Both the position numbers and the translations under genes were made by a program. Positions 16,866 to 24,423 of a stretch of 37,038 nucleotides of DNA are shown piece after piece. The stretch lies in IMG/VR virus record IMGVR_UViG_3300035698_006554, positions 1 through 37,038 of that record; one strand, written 5' to 3'. Below the pieces are notes generated by a model. It was not told where the DNA came from and did no database searches. It saw only the letters and a list, made by a program, of their open reading frames with translations. Each line of letters starts with the position of its first letter. Position 1 is the stretch's first letter. The stretch comes from a virus.

Positions 16866-17801
16866 ATGAGATATTTAATTTACAGACTAAAATACAAATA
16901 TGCCCAATACTTAAGACTAAAAAAACCTGTTGATGTTACCCTCGAATTATCTTCCAAGTGCAATTTAAAATGTCAATACTGTTATCACTCAAGCCCTAAA
17001 ACTTTACCATTCGAAAGAAAGTTTATGACATTTACAGCATCAACAAAAATACTTAGTGATGCTGCAAGAATGGGAGTACATAGCTTAAAGTTTAATTGGC
17101 GTGGGGAATCGCATTTGCATCCTTCGTTCTTAAATATAACTTCTTTCGCAAAAAATCTTGCGAAGGGATCGACATTCATAGATAGAATATCAAACACAAA
17201 CTTTGATTTTAATACATCAAGCGACGATATATTCAAAGCATTTTTAAACCAAACTAAAGTTAAAATCTCACTTGATAGTTTACGACAAGAAGTTTTAGAC
17301 GCACAAAGAAGTGGTGCCAATCTTAAGAGAATTTTAGCTAACGTTGATATGTTTTATAATTGGCCGGGTCGTACTACAAAGATAGTCATTCAAGCAGTAA
17401 AAACAAAACTTAATGAAGATGAAAGTTTAAAAGAAGAATTCCAAAATAGATGGCCGGGCGTTGAAATAAGTATTAGAGATATGGTCGATGGTCGCAACAA
17501 TGACAACACTGACCTAAGTACAATGAAGCGCGATACTAAAAAGCGAATGCCATGCAAGCAAGCCTTTGCAAGATTAATATTTGATTCTAGTGGGGTAGCA
17601 ACGATGTGTTGTCCTGACATTAAAAACGATTTTAAAGTAGGCGATATAAACAACCAATCATTAAAAGAGATATGGAATAGCTTTAGGCGAGTAGAACTTA
17701 TTAAAATGCTTCGTACGGGTGAGCTTTTCAGATACGAGCCATGTAGTTCATGCTCAAGTTTTGAATCATACAACGGTCACAAACATAAGTGGGAATCATG
17801 A
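16866..17801 (+). CDS. Radical SAM enzyme with SPASM-like C-terminus
   Basis: The protein has 311 residues. CNLKCQYCYH (32-41) is the CxxxCxxC cluster that binds the 4Fe-4S centre and S-adenosylmethionine. WRGESHLHP (78-86) fits the radical SAM glycine/SAM-binding strand. The C-terminal PCKQ (229-232), CC (248-249) and CSSC (293-296) cysteines with GDINNQSLKEIW (259-270) are typical of SPASM domains that bind auxiliary clusters. Such enzymes carry out oxidations, dehydrations or epimerisations, including on sugars. AGGGAG lies at 16856-16861. It overlaps the sugar-activating gene by four bases (ATGA), so the two are co-translated. The substrate is unknown. Confidence 0.85.
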   Translation: MRYLIYRLKYKYAQYLRLKKPVDVTLELSSKCNLKCQYCYHSSPKTLPFERKFMTFTASTKILSDAARMGVHSLKFNWRGESHLHPSFLNITSFAKNLAKGSTFIDRISNTNFDFNTSSDDIFKAFLNQTKVKISLDSLRQEVLDAQRSGANLKRILANVDMFYNWPGRTTKIVIQAVKTKLNEDESLKEEFQNRWPGVEISIRDMVDGRNNDNTDLSTMKRDTKKRMPCKQAFARLIFDSSGVATMCCPDIKNDFKVGDINNQSLKEIWNSFRRVELIKMLRTGELFRYEPCSSCSSFESYNGHKHKWES

Positions 17802-19120
17802 AAACAGCAATTATAATTTGTAGTAGAACCGACTCCGACAGATACCCAAATAAATGCTTTGAGCAGATACACGGTAAGCCTGTCCTATACTGGCTATTGA
17901 CGCGATTGCAAAAAACAAATTTACCTATCTATGTTGCAATTCCTCGAAATGATGTTGGCAATTACGATTCTATCAAAGGCATGAAAAACGTTGAAGTTGT
18001 AGCTGGTGATTATAACCCGATGGTAAGAATGTATGATGTTGCTAAAGTAAATCATGTTGATAATATTATTCGTATTTGCCATGATAAAATATTTGTAGAG
18101 CCTAAAATGGTTACTGATTTTGTAGGTGATTTTGTTAAGTATAATTTCATGGAAGATGCACAATATCTTTACAGTGATAAGTTTACTGATGGCACCGGCT
18201 TTGAAATATTTACTTTCGATATCCTCGAAAAAGCAATGAGACAATCTAAAGTAAAAATAGAGCATATCGCATATGCTATAAGGTCGGTCACTGACAAAAT
18301 AAAAAATGTATCGGTGCCTATGATCTATAGATCCGACGAAAGGCTATTGATTGATTATCCTAAAGATTTAGAATCAATGCGTGATATATTTTCAAGAAAA
18401 GATTTATTAAAACCGCTTGAATGTGTATTAGAAGGGCTAGACCACAAGCCAATGAATAACAAGCTCCCGTTGATAACAGTCTACACTTCGGCTTATAATG
18501 CTGAAAAATGGATAGTAGATTGTATCAATTCTGTTGTTTATCAAAAGGACGTAACCTTTGAATTTTTAGTTTACGATGATTGTTCAACAGACAATACAGT
18601 AAAAATAGTTGAAGATTTAAAATTAAAATTTCCGACCTTCAATAAAAAAATTCAGCTTAGTAGAATGCTACTTAATAGCGGACTAGCTTCCAACTCAAAC
18701 AGGGCATTATCTGAAGCAAAAGGTAAATATATAATAAGGCTAGATGCTGACGATTATTTCACAAACTTTTATGTGTTAGATATGATGGTTGACTACATGA
18801 TTCTGCATGATCTTGAGGCCCTATATCCTGACAACCAATTTCAAAAAGGCAATGAGAACCATCATGTCGGTTGTGCAATGTTCAAAACGAATGCTATCAA
18901 TGCGATTAAATTTAATGATAAGCTTCGAGGATTTGAGGGTTATGATTTTTTCTTAAGAGCAAAAGATATTTTAAAGATTGGATACATGGATCAAGTAACC
19001 TATCATTATCGTCAACATGAAGATAGTATGAGTAAAACGAATCTGGAAGATCGAAAAAAAATCAAGGATGAAATACAATGTCAGTTCAGAAAAGAAAGTA
19101 TCCTAACGTATCAATTATAA
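17798..19120 (+). CDS. Cytidylyltransferase (SpsF/CMP-NulO synthetase-like) fused to GT2 glycosyltransferase
   Basis: The 440-residue protein starts at ATG 17798, which overlaps the radical SAM stop. Residues 1-200 form a nucleotidyltransferase: IIICSRTDSDRYPNKCFEQI (5-24) is the signature CTP-binding loop, as in SpsF and CMP-sialic/nonulosonic acid synthetases. Residues 224-420 are a family 2 glycosyltransferase: ITVYTSAYNAEKWI (226-239), VYDDCSTDNTVKIVEDL (258-274), RLDADDYF (314-321, with the DXD metal-binding motif) and a GYDFFLRAKDI acceptor-side block (381-391). The fusion would couple making an activated sugar with its transfer. The sugar is not proven. It overlaps the next gene by 43 bases. 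Confidence 0.86.
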   Translation: MKTAIIICSRTDSDRYPNKCFEQIHGKPVLYWLLTRLQKTNLPIYVAIPRNDVGNYDSIKGMKNVEVVAGDYNPMVRMYDVAKVNHVDNIIRICHDKIFVEPKMVTDFVGDFVKYNFMEDAQYLYSDKFTDGTGFEIFTFDILEKAMRQSKVKIEHIAYAIRSVTDKIKNVSVPMIYRSDERLLIDYPKDLESMRDIFSRKDLLKPLECVLEGLDHKPMNNKLPLITVYTSAYNAEKWIVDCINSVVYQKDVTFEFLVYDDCSTDNTVKIVEDLKLKFPTFNKKIQLSRMLLNSGLASNSNRALSEAKGKYIIRLDADDYFTNFYVLDMMVDYMILHDLEALYPDNQFQKGNENHHVGCAMFKTNAINAIKFNDKLRGFEGYDFFLRAKDILKIGYMDQVTYHYRQHEDSMSKTNLEDRKKIKDEIQCQFRKESILTYQL

Positions 19121-19506
19121 CTATTATGGGGTTAGGCCCTAAAGTTTGGCGTAAGAAATTATGTGAAGCTGTTAGGCAAAGAAATCTAGAATTTTTAGTG
19201 TCATTACAATACGGTATTCAAGCTGATATGACAGACCTTGCGAAACGAGGACAGTCAAATCCAAATATTGAAGAATCATTTCTTAGAATCTCAGGCTCTA
19301 TTAATCGAGCAATAAAAGAAACTGCCAGGAAGAACAACAAGCCTATGCCAAATATTAAGGCATATGAAAAGCTTGCTGCGAAAAGAGGTATTAGTATTAA
19401 CTCGGACGAAGCGAGGGAAGCTAAGGCAATGTTTACCAAACAATACAGAGAGAAGAAAGAACAGGACGTGGAACTAGAAAAGTTTATTAAAAGTAAAAGT
19501 TTTTAA
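19078..19506 (+). CDS. Unknown basic helical protein in glycan cassette
   Basis: This 142-residue protein is not recognised. It is rich in K and R (WRKKLCEAVRQRNL, KETARKNNKPMPNIKAYEKL, FTKQYREKKEQ) and mostly helical, with no cysteine cluster or membrane span. ATG 19078 lies 42 bases before the end of the upstream gene and has AAGG at 19064-19067, so translation is probably coupled; ATG 19126 is an alternative start. It sits between the activating/transferase gene and the NeuB-like gene. It may be an accessory or nucleic-acid-binding protein. Confidence 0.5.
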   Translation: MSVQKRKYPNVSIITIMGLGPKVWRKKLCEAVRQRNLEFLVSLQYGIQADMTDLAKRGQSNPNIEESFLRISGSINRAIKETARKNNKPMPNIKAYEKLAAKRGISINSDEAREAKAMFTKQYREKKEQDVELEKFIKSKSF

Positions 19507-19518
19507 CAAAGGGATAAC

Positions 19519-20230
19519 ATGACAATACTAATTTCAGAAATCAGTAATTGCCACATGGGAAGCATGACAAAGGCAAAACAACTAATAAAAGCGGCTCACG
19601 AATCTGGTGCCGACCTGATCAAGGGTCAAGCTTTCGTTTATGCTGACGTTGCAAAATATGGATCTATGCCAATTGAGTTTTTATAAACAGTGTCAGCTTA
19701 ATGTATGGGAATGCGAAGAGTTAATTGATTATGCCAGGTCTATTGGCTCGGATATGTTCTTTTCAATATTCTCAAAAGAGTTTGAAATAATAGAGTCAAT
19801 GCAGAATTACAGTAAATTTTCAGCGGCTCAAACCAAAGAACTTCAAACATCGAAAACAAAAATATGTGATAGTGACAAAGATAATATTTTTATGTCAGTA
19901 AATGATGTTAATTCGTTCCGTGAAAAAAGCCACGGTTACTACTTTGAAAAAACAAAGTTAATGTATGCTACCGATTACATGGAAGACGACACACATAAAG
20001 TTGTAACAAACGTTGCACTGATTGCCGAGCAAGCGGCTACATATGGGTTAAGTGATCATTCGCTAGGCATAGATAACTGTATTGATGCCGTGATTGATTT
20101 TGATGCCGAGATAATAGAAAAGCATTTCACACTAGAAAAGAATGTAACTTTCAAAGGTAAGATATTCCGCGACACCGTTCATGGTGCTACACCGAAAGAG
20201 TTTGAACAATTAGCGAAAGCAATTAAGTAG
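19519..20230 (+). pseudogene. NeuB-like nonulosonic acid synthase, one-base frameshift, no SAF domain
   Basis: NeuB-type enzymes condense a six-carbon sugar with phosphoenolpyruvate to make sialic, legionaminic or pseudaminic acid. The first part (19519-19686) reads ISEISNCHMGSMTKAKQLIK and DLIKGQAFVYADV, then hits TAA at 19684. Skipping one T of the five at 19678-19682 joins it to the second frame at 19682, giving IEFYKQCQL and continuing to 20230. The second part has the family hallmarks YGLSDHSLG and IIEKHFTLEKN. The joined product has 236 residues, a TIM barrel only; the usual C-terminal SAF (antifreeze-like) domain is absent. ATG 19519 has GGGATA upstream. The indel may be real, a sequencing error in a homopolymer, or a +1 frameshift site. 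Confidence 0.78.
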
Positions 20231-20235
20231 GTTTT

Positions 20236-20607
20236 ATGTCAGCAAGTTTTGAATATGATTGCCCGATAAATATTCGCTCACAACTCGACGATTGTAGTTC
20301 AATTCCTCAACTTAGATTTTGCGTTAACACTAATAAGACATATATCACTAGGGGAATAATTTACGATGCTGTAGTTAAAAGAATTAAATACATCTGTAAA
20401 TTAACGATGTACGATATCGAGATAGTAGAGGATTTTTTAATCGATGTTGAAATATACATGGAGACAAACAAAAGGATAACGCCAGAGGAATACAAGGGCT
20501 TTGTTAGATGCAAGTGCTGTAATGCTAAGATAATTTCAAGGCACTCAACAGCTAGAAAGTTTTGTAGTTTAGAATGTTATTATATTTATACTAGGGGAAG
20601 TAAATGA
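20236..20607 (+). CDS. Small zinc-binding protein, unknown function
   Basis: This 123-residue protein ends with two CxxC-type pairs, RCKCCNAKII (about residues 91-100) and KFCSLECYYIY (about 108-118), a likely zinc ribbon. The rest is helical (IIYDAVVKRIKYICKL, YDIEIVEDFLIDVEIYM). No enzyme motif is visible. Its stop overlaps the start of the following methyltransferase gene by four bases (ATGA), so they may act together. Confidence 0.6.
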   Translation: MSASFEYDCPINIRSQLDDCSSIPQLRFCVNTNKTYITRGIIYDAVVKRIKYICKLTMYDIEIVEDFLIDVEIYMETNKRITPEEYKGFVRCKCCNAKIISRHSTARKFCSLECYYIYTRGSK

Positions 20608-21950
20608 AGTGTATTATTTGTGATTCAACAGACCAATGGGAAAATGTAGACCAATTTAGAATTAAAAAAATAGGCATGAGCATATGTAAAAAATGCGGGT
20701 TTGTTAGTTATCCGGAGCATTGGGAAAACTTTAAAAAAGATGATTCTACATTTACCGACTTATCGCCCGTTGAGAAAATGCAAAAGTTTTATTCTGAAAC
20801 ATATAGAAGACCTCCACACGCTCACAATCTATTTAGCGGTCAAAAGAAATTACATTATCATGCTGCATTTTTAAATAAATATTTCGAAGATTGGAATAAG
20901 AAAGAGAATTTTGAAGTATGTGACGTTGGAGCTGCTTACGGTTTATTTCTTCATTGGTTTAAACAGATGGTGCCGAATGCCACGCTATCAGGGACCGAGT
21001 GGGCGACAGCATATAAACGAAATGCTTATCATGAGTTTGGAATTAACTTAACTGACGAAGTTGATAAGTCTAAAAAATATGATTTAATTTCACTGTATAA
21101 AGTTGCCGAGCATTTTCTGGATGCTGACAAAAAGCTTATCGAATACAAAGAACTATTAAACGAAGGCGGTATGATCTACGTTAGTATTCCGATTTGGTTT
21201 GATATGTTTTATAATTTCGGCACTGGAAATATGGATCTTGAGTATCTATATAGCGTTGAACACATTAACGTTTGGTCGCGAAAACTCTTCAGACAACTAC
21301 TTCGAAAAGTAGGTTTGCAAGTCGTAGAGGAAAACTATACTTATTACGATGATTCATATCTATGTACCCCATGTGATCCGGTTCCAGTAGATCAATTAGA
21401 CCTCGAAGACTACCAAGAAATTAAAAAGATAATGCATAAATACAAGGTAACAAATGATTTAAAGAGTGAAGGCAGTATTGAACAAGCACTTGAATCGTGG
21501 GCTAAATCACCTTTGCTATGGATTGAATTTTACGAGCGTAATAGAAAGAAATTCCATGATCTTGGTCTAGAACATATTATTGCTAATCTTATCGAGCCAG
21601 CAAAAAAAGCATGTCCGAACTCGGCAGAAATTTTCGGTCTAGTTGGTGATATCTTTATGCGCTACAACAAATATAAAGATGCGCTCGGAGCATTTCAGAT
21701 AGCTCTTAATATGCGCCCAAATGCCCCTATCTACCTTTCAAGAGTAGCGAGCTGCTTTCGTATGCTTGCCGACAATGAAACAGATCCAGCAGCTAAAGTG
21801 AATCACCTATTAGAGTCTAGGAATATATCAAGGCATGTTAAATCAATTTCATTCCAAAACTTTGAGGAAATGACTTCATGGATCTATGCGGATAACTCCA
21901 ATATTCCAACACCTATGGAAATTACGCAATGTGCTAAAACAGAAAGCTAG
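20604..21950 (+). CDS. Zinc-binding SAM methyltransferase with C-terminal TPR region
   Basis: The protein has 448 residues. CIICD (3-7) and CKKCG (28-32) make an N-terminal zinc site like that of nucleotide-sugar C-methyltransferases. A class I methyltransferase follows: NFEVCDVGAAYGLF (102-115) is the SAM-binding glycine loop, with a DLISLYKVAEHF motif about 60 residues later. Residues about 345-410 resemble tetratricopeptide repeats (AEIFGLVGDIFMRYNKYKDA, PNAPIYLSRVASCF), which bind partner proteins. The combination fits methylation of a sugar or nucleotide-sugar, or of a protein, in the glycan cassette. It is the last gene before the lysis genes. Confidence 0.76.
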   Translation: MKCIICDSTDQWENVDQFRIKKIGMSICKKCGFVSYPEHWENFKKDDSTFTDLSPVEKMQKFYSETYRRPPHAHNLFSGQKKLHYHAAFLNKYFEDWNKKENFEVCDVGAAYGLFLHWFKQMVPNATLSGTEWATAYKRNAYHEFGINLTDEVDKSKKYDLISLYKVAEHFLDADKKLIEYKELLNEGGMIYVSIPIWFDMFYNFGTGNMDLEYLYSVEHINVWSRKLFRQLLRKVGLQVVEENYTYYDDSYLCTPCDPVPVDQLDLEDYQEIKKIMHKYKVTNDLKSEGSIEQALESWAKSPLLWIEFYERNRKKFHDLGLEHIIANLIEPAKKACPNSAEIFGLVGDIFMRYNKYKDALGAFQIALNMRPNAPIYLSRVASCFRMLADNETDPAAKVNHLLESRNISRHVKSISFQNFEEMTSWIYADNSNIPTPMEITQCAKTES

Positions 21951-22017
21951 AATAATTTAACATATTAGTTTATACTATTATGGTTGAGAAGAATAAAAAC
22001 CCATGGAGGGCATTGAA

Positions 22018-22272
22018 ATGAAAAAACTATTATTTATGATTATTGTATTATGTTTAGCATCTTTATCTTTTGCGCAAGAAGTTGTTGCCGTTGCTGCTCC
22101 TGTTGCCGAAGCAAGTAAATTTACTGTTGTAGCTGTTCTAATTGGTGGCTTTGTATTTGCTATAATTGAATTTATTATAGGTAAAACAAGTTTGGTAAAA
22201 GAAAACTCAACACTTGATTTAGTTCTAAAAGCTGTAATGAAAATTATATCGTTGTTCTTGCCTAAAAAGTAA
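22018..22272 (+). CDS. Small membrane protein with signal sequence, putative holin
   Basis: ATG 22018 follows GGAGGG at 22004-22009; an ATG at 22003 overlaps that site and is rejected. The 84-residue protein starts with a signal-like KKLLFMIIVLCLASLSFAQE (cleavage likely after FA) and has a second hydrophobic segment, FTVVAVLIGGFVFAIIEFII (about 40-59), then a basic end (SLFLPKK). Size and architecture fit a holin or holin-like membrane protein. It is followed by another membrane-associated gene with TAATG overlap. Confidence 0.62.
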   Translation: MKKLLFMIIVLCLASLSFAQEVVAVAAPVAEASKFTVVAVLIGGFVFAIIEFIIGKTSLVKENSTLDLVLKAVMKIISLFLPKK

Positions 22273-22595
22273 TGACTAAAAAAGTAAATTGGACGGCCGT
22301 TTTCTCGGTCGTCCTTCAAACCTTATTTAAAATATTTGGAATGGGTTTAGTTAAAAAGTTTGTAGAAAAGCTTTTGATTAAACTCATTGGCGCAAGTACA
22401 GGTTTTCAATTATGGCTTATCAAATTTATAGGTGAGAATTTAATAAAGCAAATTCTTGAGCCTCTTATAAATGCTGCGATAGTTGAAGGCAAATATCATA
22501 TTGAAGTGCATAACAATAAGGTAGCATTGATAAAAATGGAGGATGCACAAAGTGAATCTGAATATTATGATGGTCTTAATGACCTTCTTGATTAG
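22272..22595 (+). CDS. Small membrane-associated protein of the lysis module
   Basis: The 107-residue protein starts at ATG 22272, sharing a base with the previous stop. It contains hydrophobic/amphipathic helices (TAVFSVVLQTLFKIFGMGLV, FQLWLIKFIGENLIKQILEP) and basic residues between them, then a polar, acidic C-terminus. It may be a holin partner or antiholin. A strong hairpin at 22291-22314 is embedded in its first codons. It overlaps the next gene's start region. Confidence 0.55.
   Translation: MTKKVNWTAVFSVVLQTLFKIFGMGLVKKFVEKLLIKLIGASTGFQLWLIKFIGENLIKQILEPLINAAIVEGKYHIEVHNNKVALIKMEDAQSESEYYDGLNDLLD
22291..22314 (+). other. GC-rich hairpin in the start of a lysis gene
   Basis: GGACGGCCG (22291-22299) pairs with CGGTCGTCC (22306-22314), nine base pairs including one G-U, around a six-base loop. 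This is striking in AT-rich DNA and lies 19 bases after the ATG at 22272. It could slow translation of the gene; a short T-poor tail argues against a terminator. Confidence 0.55.
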
Positions 22596-22890
22596 TTGCT
22601 GCGTCAACCAGAAAACCATCTGCGAGCAAATTAAAAAAGAAAGATTTACGCCAGCCCCATACTGCCAAATTAATTTTGAATATAATAAATGCCAATGCCG
22701 ATGCTATGACTATAATGAACATAAGTCGTTAGCCTGGCGCGAGTGTAACATTGATATAGATGGCAAAGCTCCCACGTATCACGAAATTGGATTTTGCCAC
22801 GAACTAGTAGGTCATTTTCCGGAAGCTATAGCTGACATTAAAGCTAAATCTAAACGGTTAAATAATCTCTGGATTAATCTTTGCAAATAG
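22552..22890 (+). CDS. Cysteine-rich lipoprotein, possible outer-membrane spanin-type lysis protein
   Basis: The protein has 112 residues from GTG 22552, which has GGAGG at 22538-22542; ATG 22543 directly abuts this site and is rejected. The beginning NLNIMMVLMTFLISCC is a lipoprotein signal with lipobox LISC. Many further cysteines follow (QIKKERFTPAPYCQINFEYN, KCQCRCYDYNEHK, ECNIDIDG). It may be tethered to the outer membrane, as spanin lipoproteins are, but the sequence is not a typical Rz1. It overlaps the previous gene by 44 bases in another frame. Lipobox implies a host with bacterial lipoprotein processing. Confidence 0.62.
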   Translation: MNLNIMMVLMTFLISCCVNQKTICEQIKKERFTPAPYCQINFEYNKCQCRCYDYNEHKSLAWRECNIDIDGKAPTYHEIGFCHELVGHFPEAIADIKAKSKRLNNLWINLCK

Positions 22891-22903
22891 ATTTTAAGAT
22901 TAA

Positions 22904-22961
22904 GGGGTTTACAATCGTTGTCCTCTCACATTACCCGGCACAATTAGACCCTGTAAACCCC
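22904..22961. other. Long inverted repeat between converging operons
   Basis: GGGGTTTACA (22904-22913) and TGTAAACCCC (22952-22961) are perfectly complementary. Inside, TTGT (22918-22921) can pair with ACAA (22940-22943). The element fills the 95-base gap between the + lysis genes (ending 22890) and the - early operon (ending 22986). There is no U-run. It may stop readthrough, or be a recombination or processing site. Confidence 0.55.
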
Positions 22962-22985
22962 AACTCGTATAGCTCCTTTCGGTCA

Positions 22986-23162
22986 CTAGTCGTTCTTAAA
23001 ATCTTCGGTATGTTTATTGTCAATGTCGCATGTAGCATTTTCACTAGAAACAACTTCATCTTTTTGATTTATTTCCTTATCTTTCTTCCCAAATATCTTT
23101 TCGAAATTCTCTTCAAACTTCTTTGTGAAAGGTCTTGATTTACCATCTAAAAACGTTCCCAT
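22986..23162 (-). CDS. Short hydrophilic protein downstream of lysin, unknown
   Basis: Read on the - strand, ATG ends at 23162 and TAG at 22986, giving 58 residues. The start overlaps the stop of the lysin gene (TAATG) and GAGG lies upstream, so it is probably translated. It is highly charged (FLDGKSRPFTKKFEENFEKI, KKDKEINQKDEVVSSENA) with no motif. A + strand reading frame over the same region is considered a shadow. Function unknown. Confidence 0.6.
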   Translation of the reverse strand: MGTFLDGKSRPFTKKFEENFEKIFGKKDKEINQKDEVVSSENATCDIDNKHTEDFKND

Positions 23163-23527
23163 TAATACCTCAACTTTACACTAGCAACCAAGTCAGACCT
23201 TCTTGATATAGGTCTAACCCTTGTACCTTCAACCGCACTCTCTACCATAAGCTTACAATCAATCGCTATAGCTGTATGTGTGATACTACTTGTATCCTCA
23301 CCAAAAAATAATATTGAATCTTTTTCAACTGATGTATTGATTCCAGTTTTTTTGAGTTTATCGAAAAGCATTTGGCTTGAATAATCAACATCGTCTAAAA
23401 GACCTACAGAACGAAGCATATTATTAACGAATGCGGAGCAATCTATTCCTATTGTTAATGATTCGCCACCGTATTTGTATGGTATTTGTGGATGAAGATA
23501 AAACATTGCTAATTCACTGACTGTCAT
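23162..23527 (-). CDS. NlpC/P60-type peptidoglycan endopeptidase (lysin)
   Basis: The 121-residue protein starts at ATG 23527 (AGGAG with five-base spacing); a longer start at 23557 would encode its own ribosome binding site. IPYKYGGESLTIGIDCSAFV (residues 15-34) has catalytic Cys30, and SITHTAIAID (81-90) has His84, typical of NlpC/P60 cysteine peptidases that cut the peptide of peptidoglycan. It is short, with no binding domain. No signal peptide is evident, so it depends on a holin. It lies in the leftward operon rather than beside the holin-like genes. Confidence 0.85.
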   Translation of the reverse strand: MTVSELAMFYLHPQIPYKYGGESLTIGIDCSAFVNNMLRSVGLLDDVDYSSQMLFDKLKKTGINTSVEKDSILFFGEDTSSITHTAIAIDCKLMVESAVEGTRVRPISRRSDLVASVKLRY

Positions 23528-23561
23528 AAATGCTCCTATTAAAATATTGGCTAACATATAA

Positions 23562-24407
23562 TTACTTTATAACTCCCATATCTCTAAGCCCTTCCGTTAG
23601 GCTAAATTTCATTAAATTCTTAATCATCGGGACTACTTCAGCACATGACTTTTTTATATCACCATCGCGCATGGGTTTTTGTATTGTTTCGCATCCAATA
23701 ATTTCAGCAAGTTTTTTAATTGACGTACTTGTTTCACAACCAACGGTAAAAGTCGCACAATCTACTTTTGACTCATTCAGTAATTCTACAGCTAAATTAT
23801 TTGCATTGACTACATTTTTAACATAAGTAAAATCTCTAGACGTTTCGCCGTAAATATTAATTGCTTTGTTTTCTTCTCGCGCTTGAATCATGTTTGGAAT
23901 AACAGGACCGACTTTTTGCCTATTCCCAAAAACATTAAAATATCTAAGTACGATGTAATCGACTCCCGACATATGCAAATAATCTTCACACGCTTTTTTA
24001 GTTAATGCATATGGTGACTTCATGCCTAGCACTGACGAAGACGAAGCGAAAATAAATTTAGACCTTGGAAAGTATTTCAATAAGCTAATCAGTGGAAATA
24101 AATTGTTTTCGAAATACCTTAACGGCTCGGTTAATGATCGAGGGACACCGCCGAAAGCCGCTTGGTGACAGACTATATCGATATCATATTTTTCGCTTAT
24201 CTCTTTTAGTAACGACCTATTAGATACATTCGCTTGATAGAATTTGAATCTATAGTTGTCCTTATGCTTTTCGATATTGTCCATTGTGGAGTTATTAGTT
24301 GAAATATTATCTATGCCTATAACTTCATGACCATTCGCTAAGAATGAATCGAGTAAGTGAGATCCAATGAACCCACCACACCCGCTCAGAATTATCTTTA
24401 AACCCAT
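23562..24407 (-). CDS. NAD-dependent sugar epimerase/dehydratase (SDR type)
   Basis: The 281-residue protein starts at ATG 24407 behind GGAGG; a TTG at 24419 is less likely. It has the SDR nucleotide-sugar features: SGCGGFIGSHL (8-18) binds NAD, Asp33 follows, IFASSSSVLG (119-128), YxxxK at Tyr133-Lys137 (catalytic), LRYFNVFG (154-161) and RDFTYVKNVV (191-200). Such enzymes convert UDP-GlcNAc/GalNAc or other nucleotide sugars. It is next to the lysin in the leftward operon, away from the main glycan cassette but probably part of the same sugar pathway. Specific substrate is not determinable. Confidence 0.85.
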   Translation of the reverse strand: MGLKIILSGCGGFIGSHLLDSFLANGHEVIGIDNISTNNSTMDNIEKHKDNYRFKFYQANVSNRSLLKEISEKYDIDIVCHQAAFGGVPRSLTEPLRYFENNLFPLISLLKYFPRSKFIFASSSSVLGMKSPYALTKKACEDYLHMSGVDYIVLRYFNVFGNRQKVGPVIPNMIQAREENKAINIYGETSRDFTYVKNVVNANNLAVELLNESKVDCATFTVGCETSTSIKKLAEIIGCETIQKPMRDGDIKKSCAEVVPMIKNLMKFSLTEGLRDMGVIK

Positions 24408-24423
24408 ATTTTCCTCCAATTGT

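Noticed and set aside
22881-23138. + strand ORF of 85 residues in the convergent gap
   Set aside because: It covers the inverted repeat and the - strand gene at 22986-23162, has no ribosome binding site and an odd hydrophobic composition. The - strand gene has GAGG, TAATG coupling and sensible composition.
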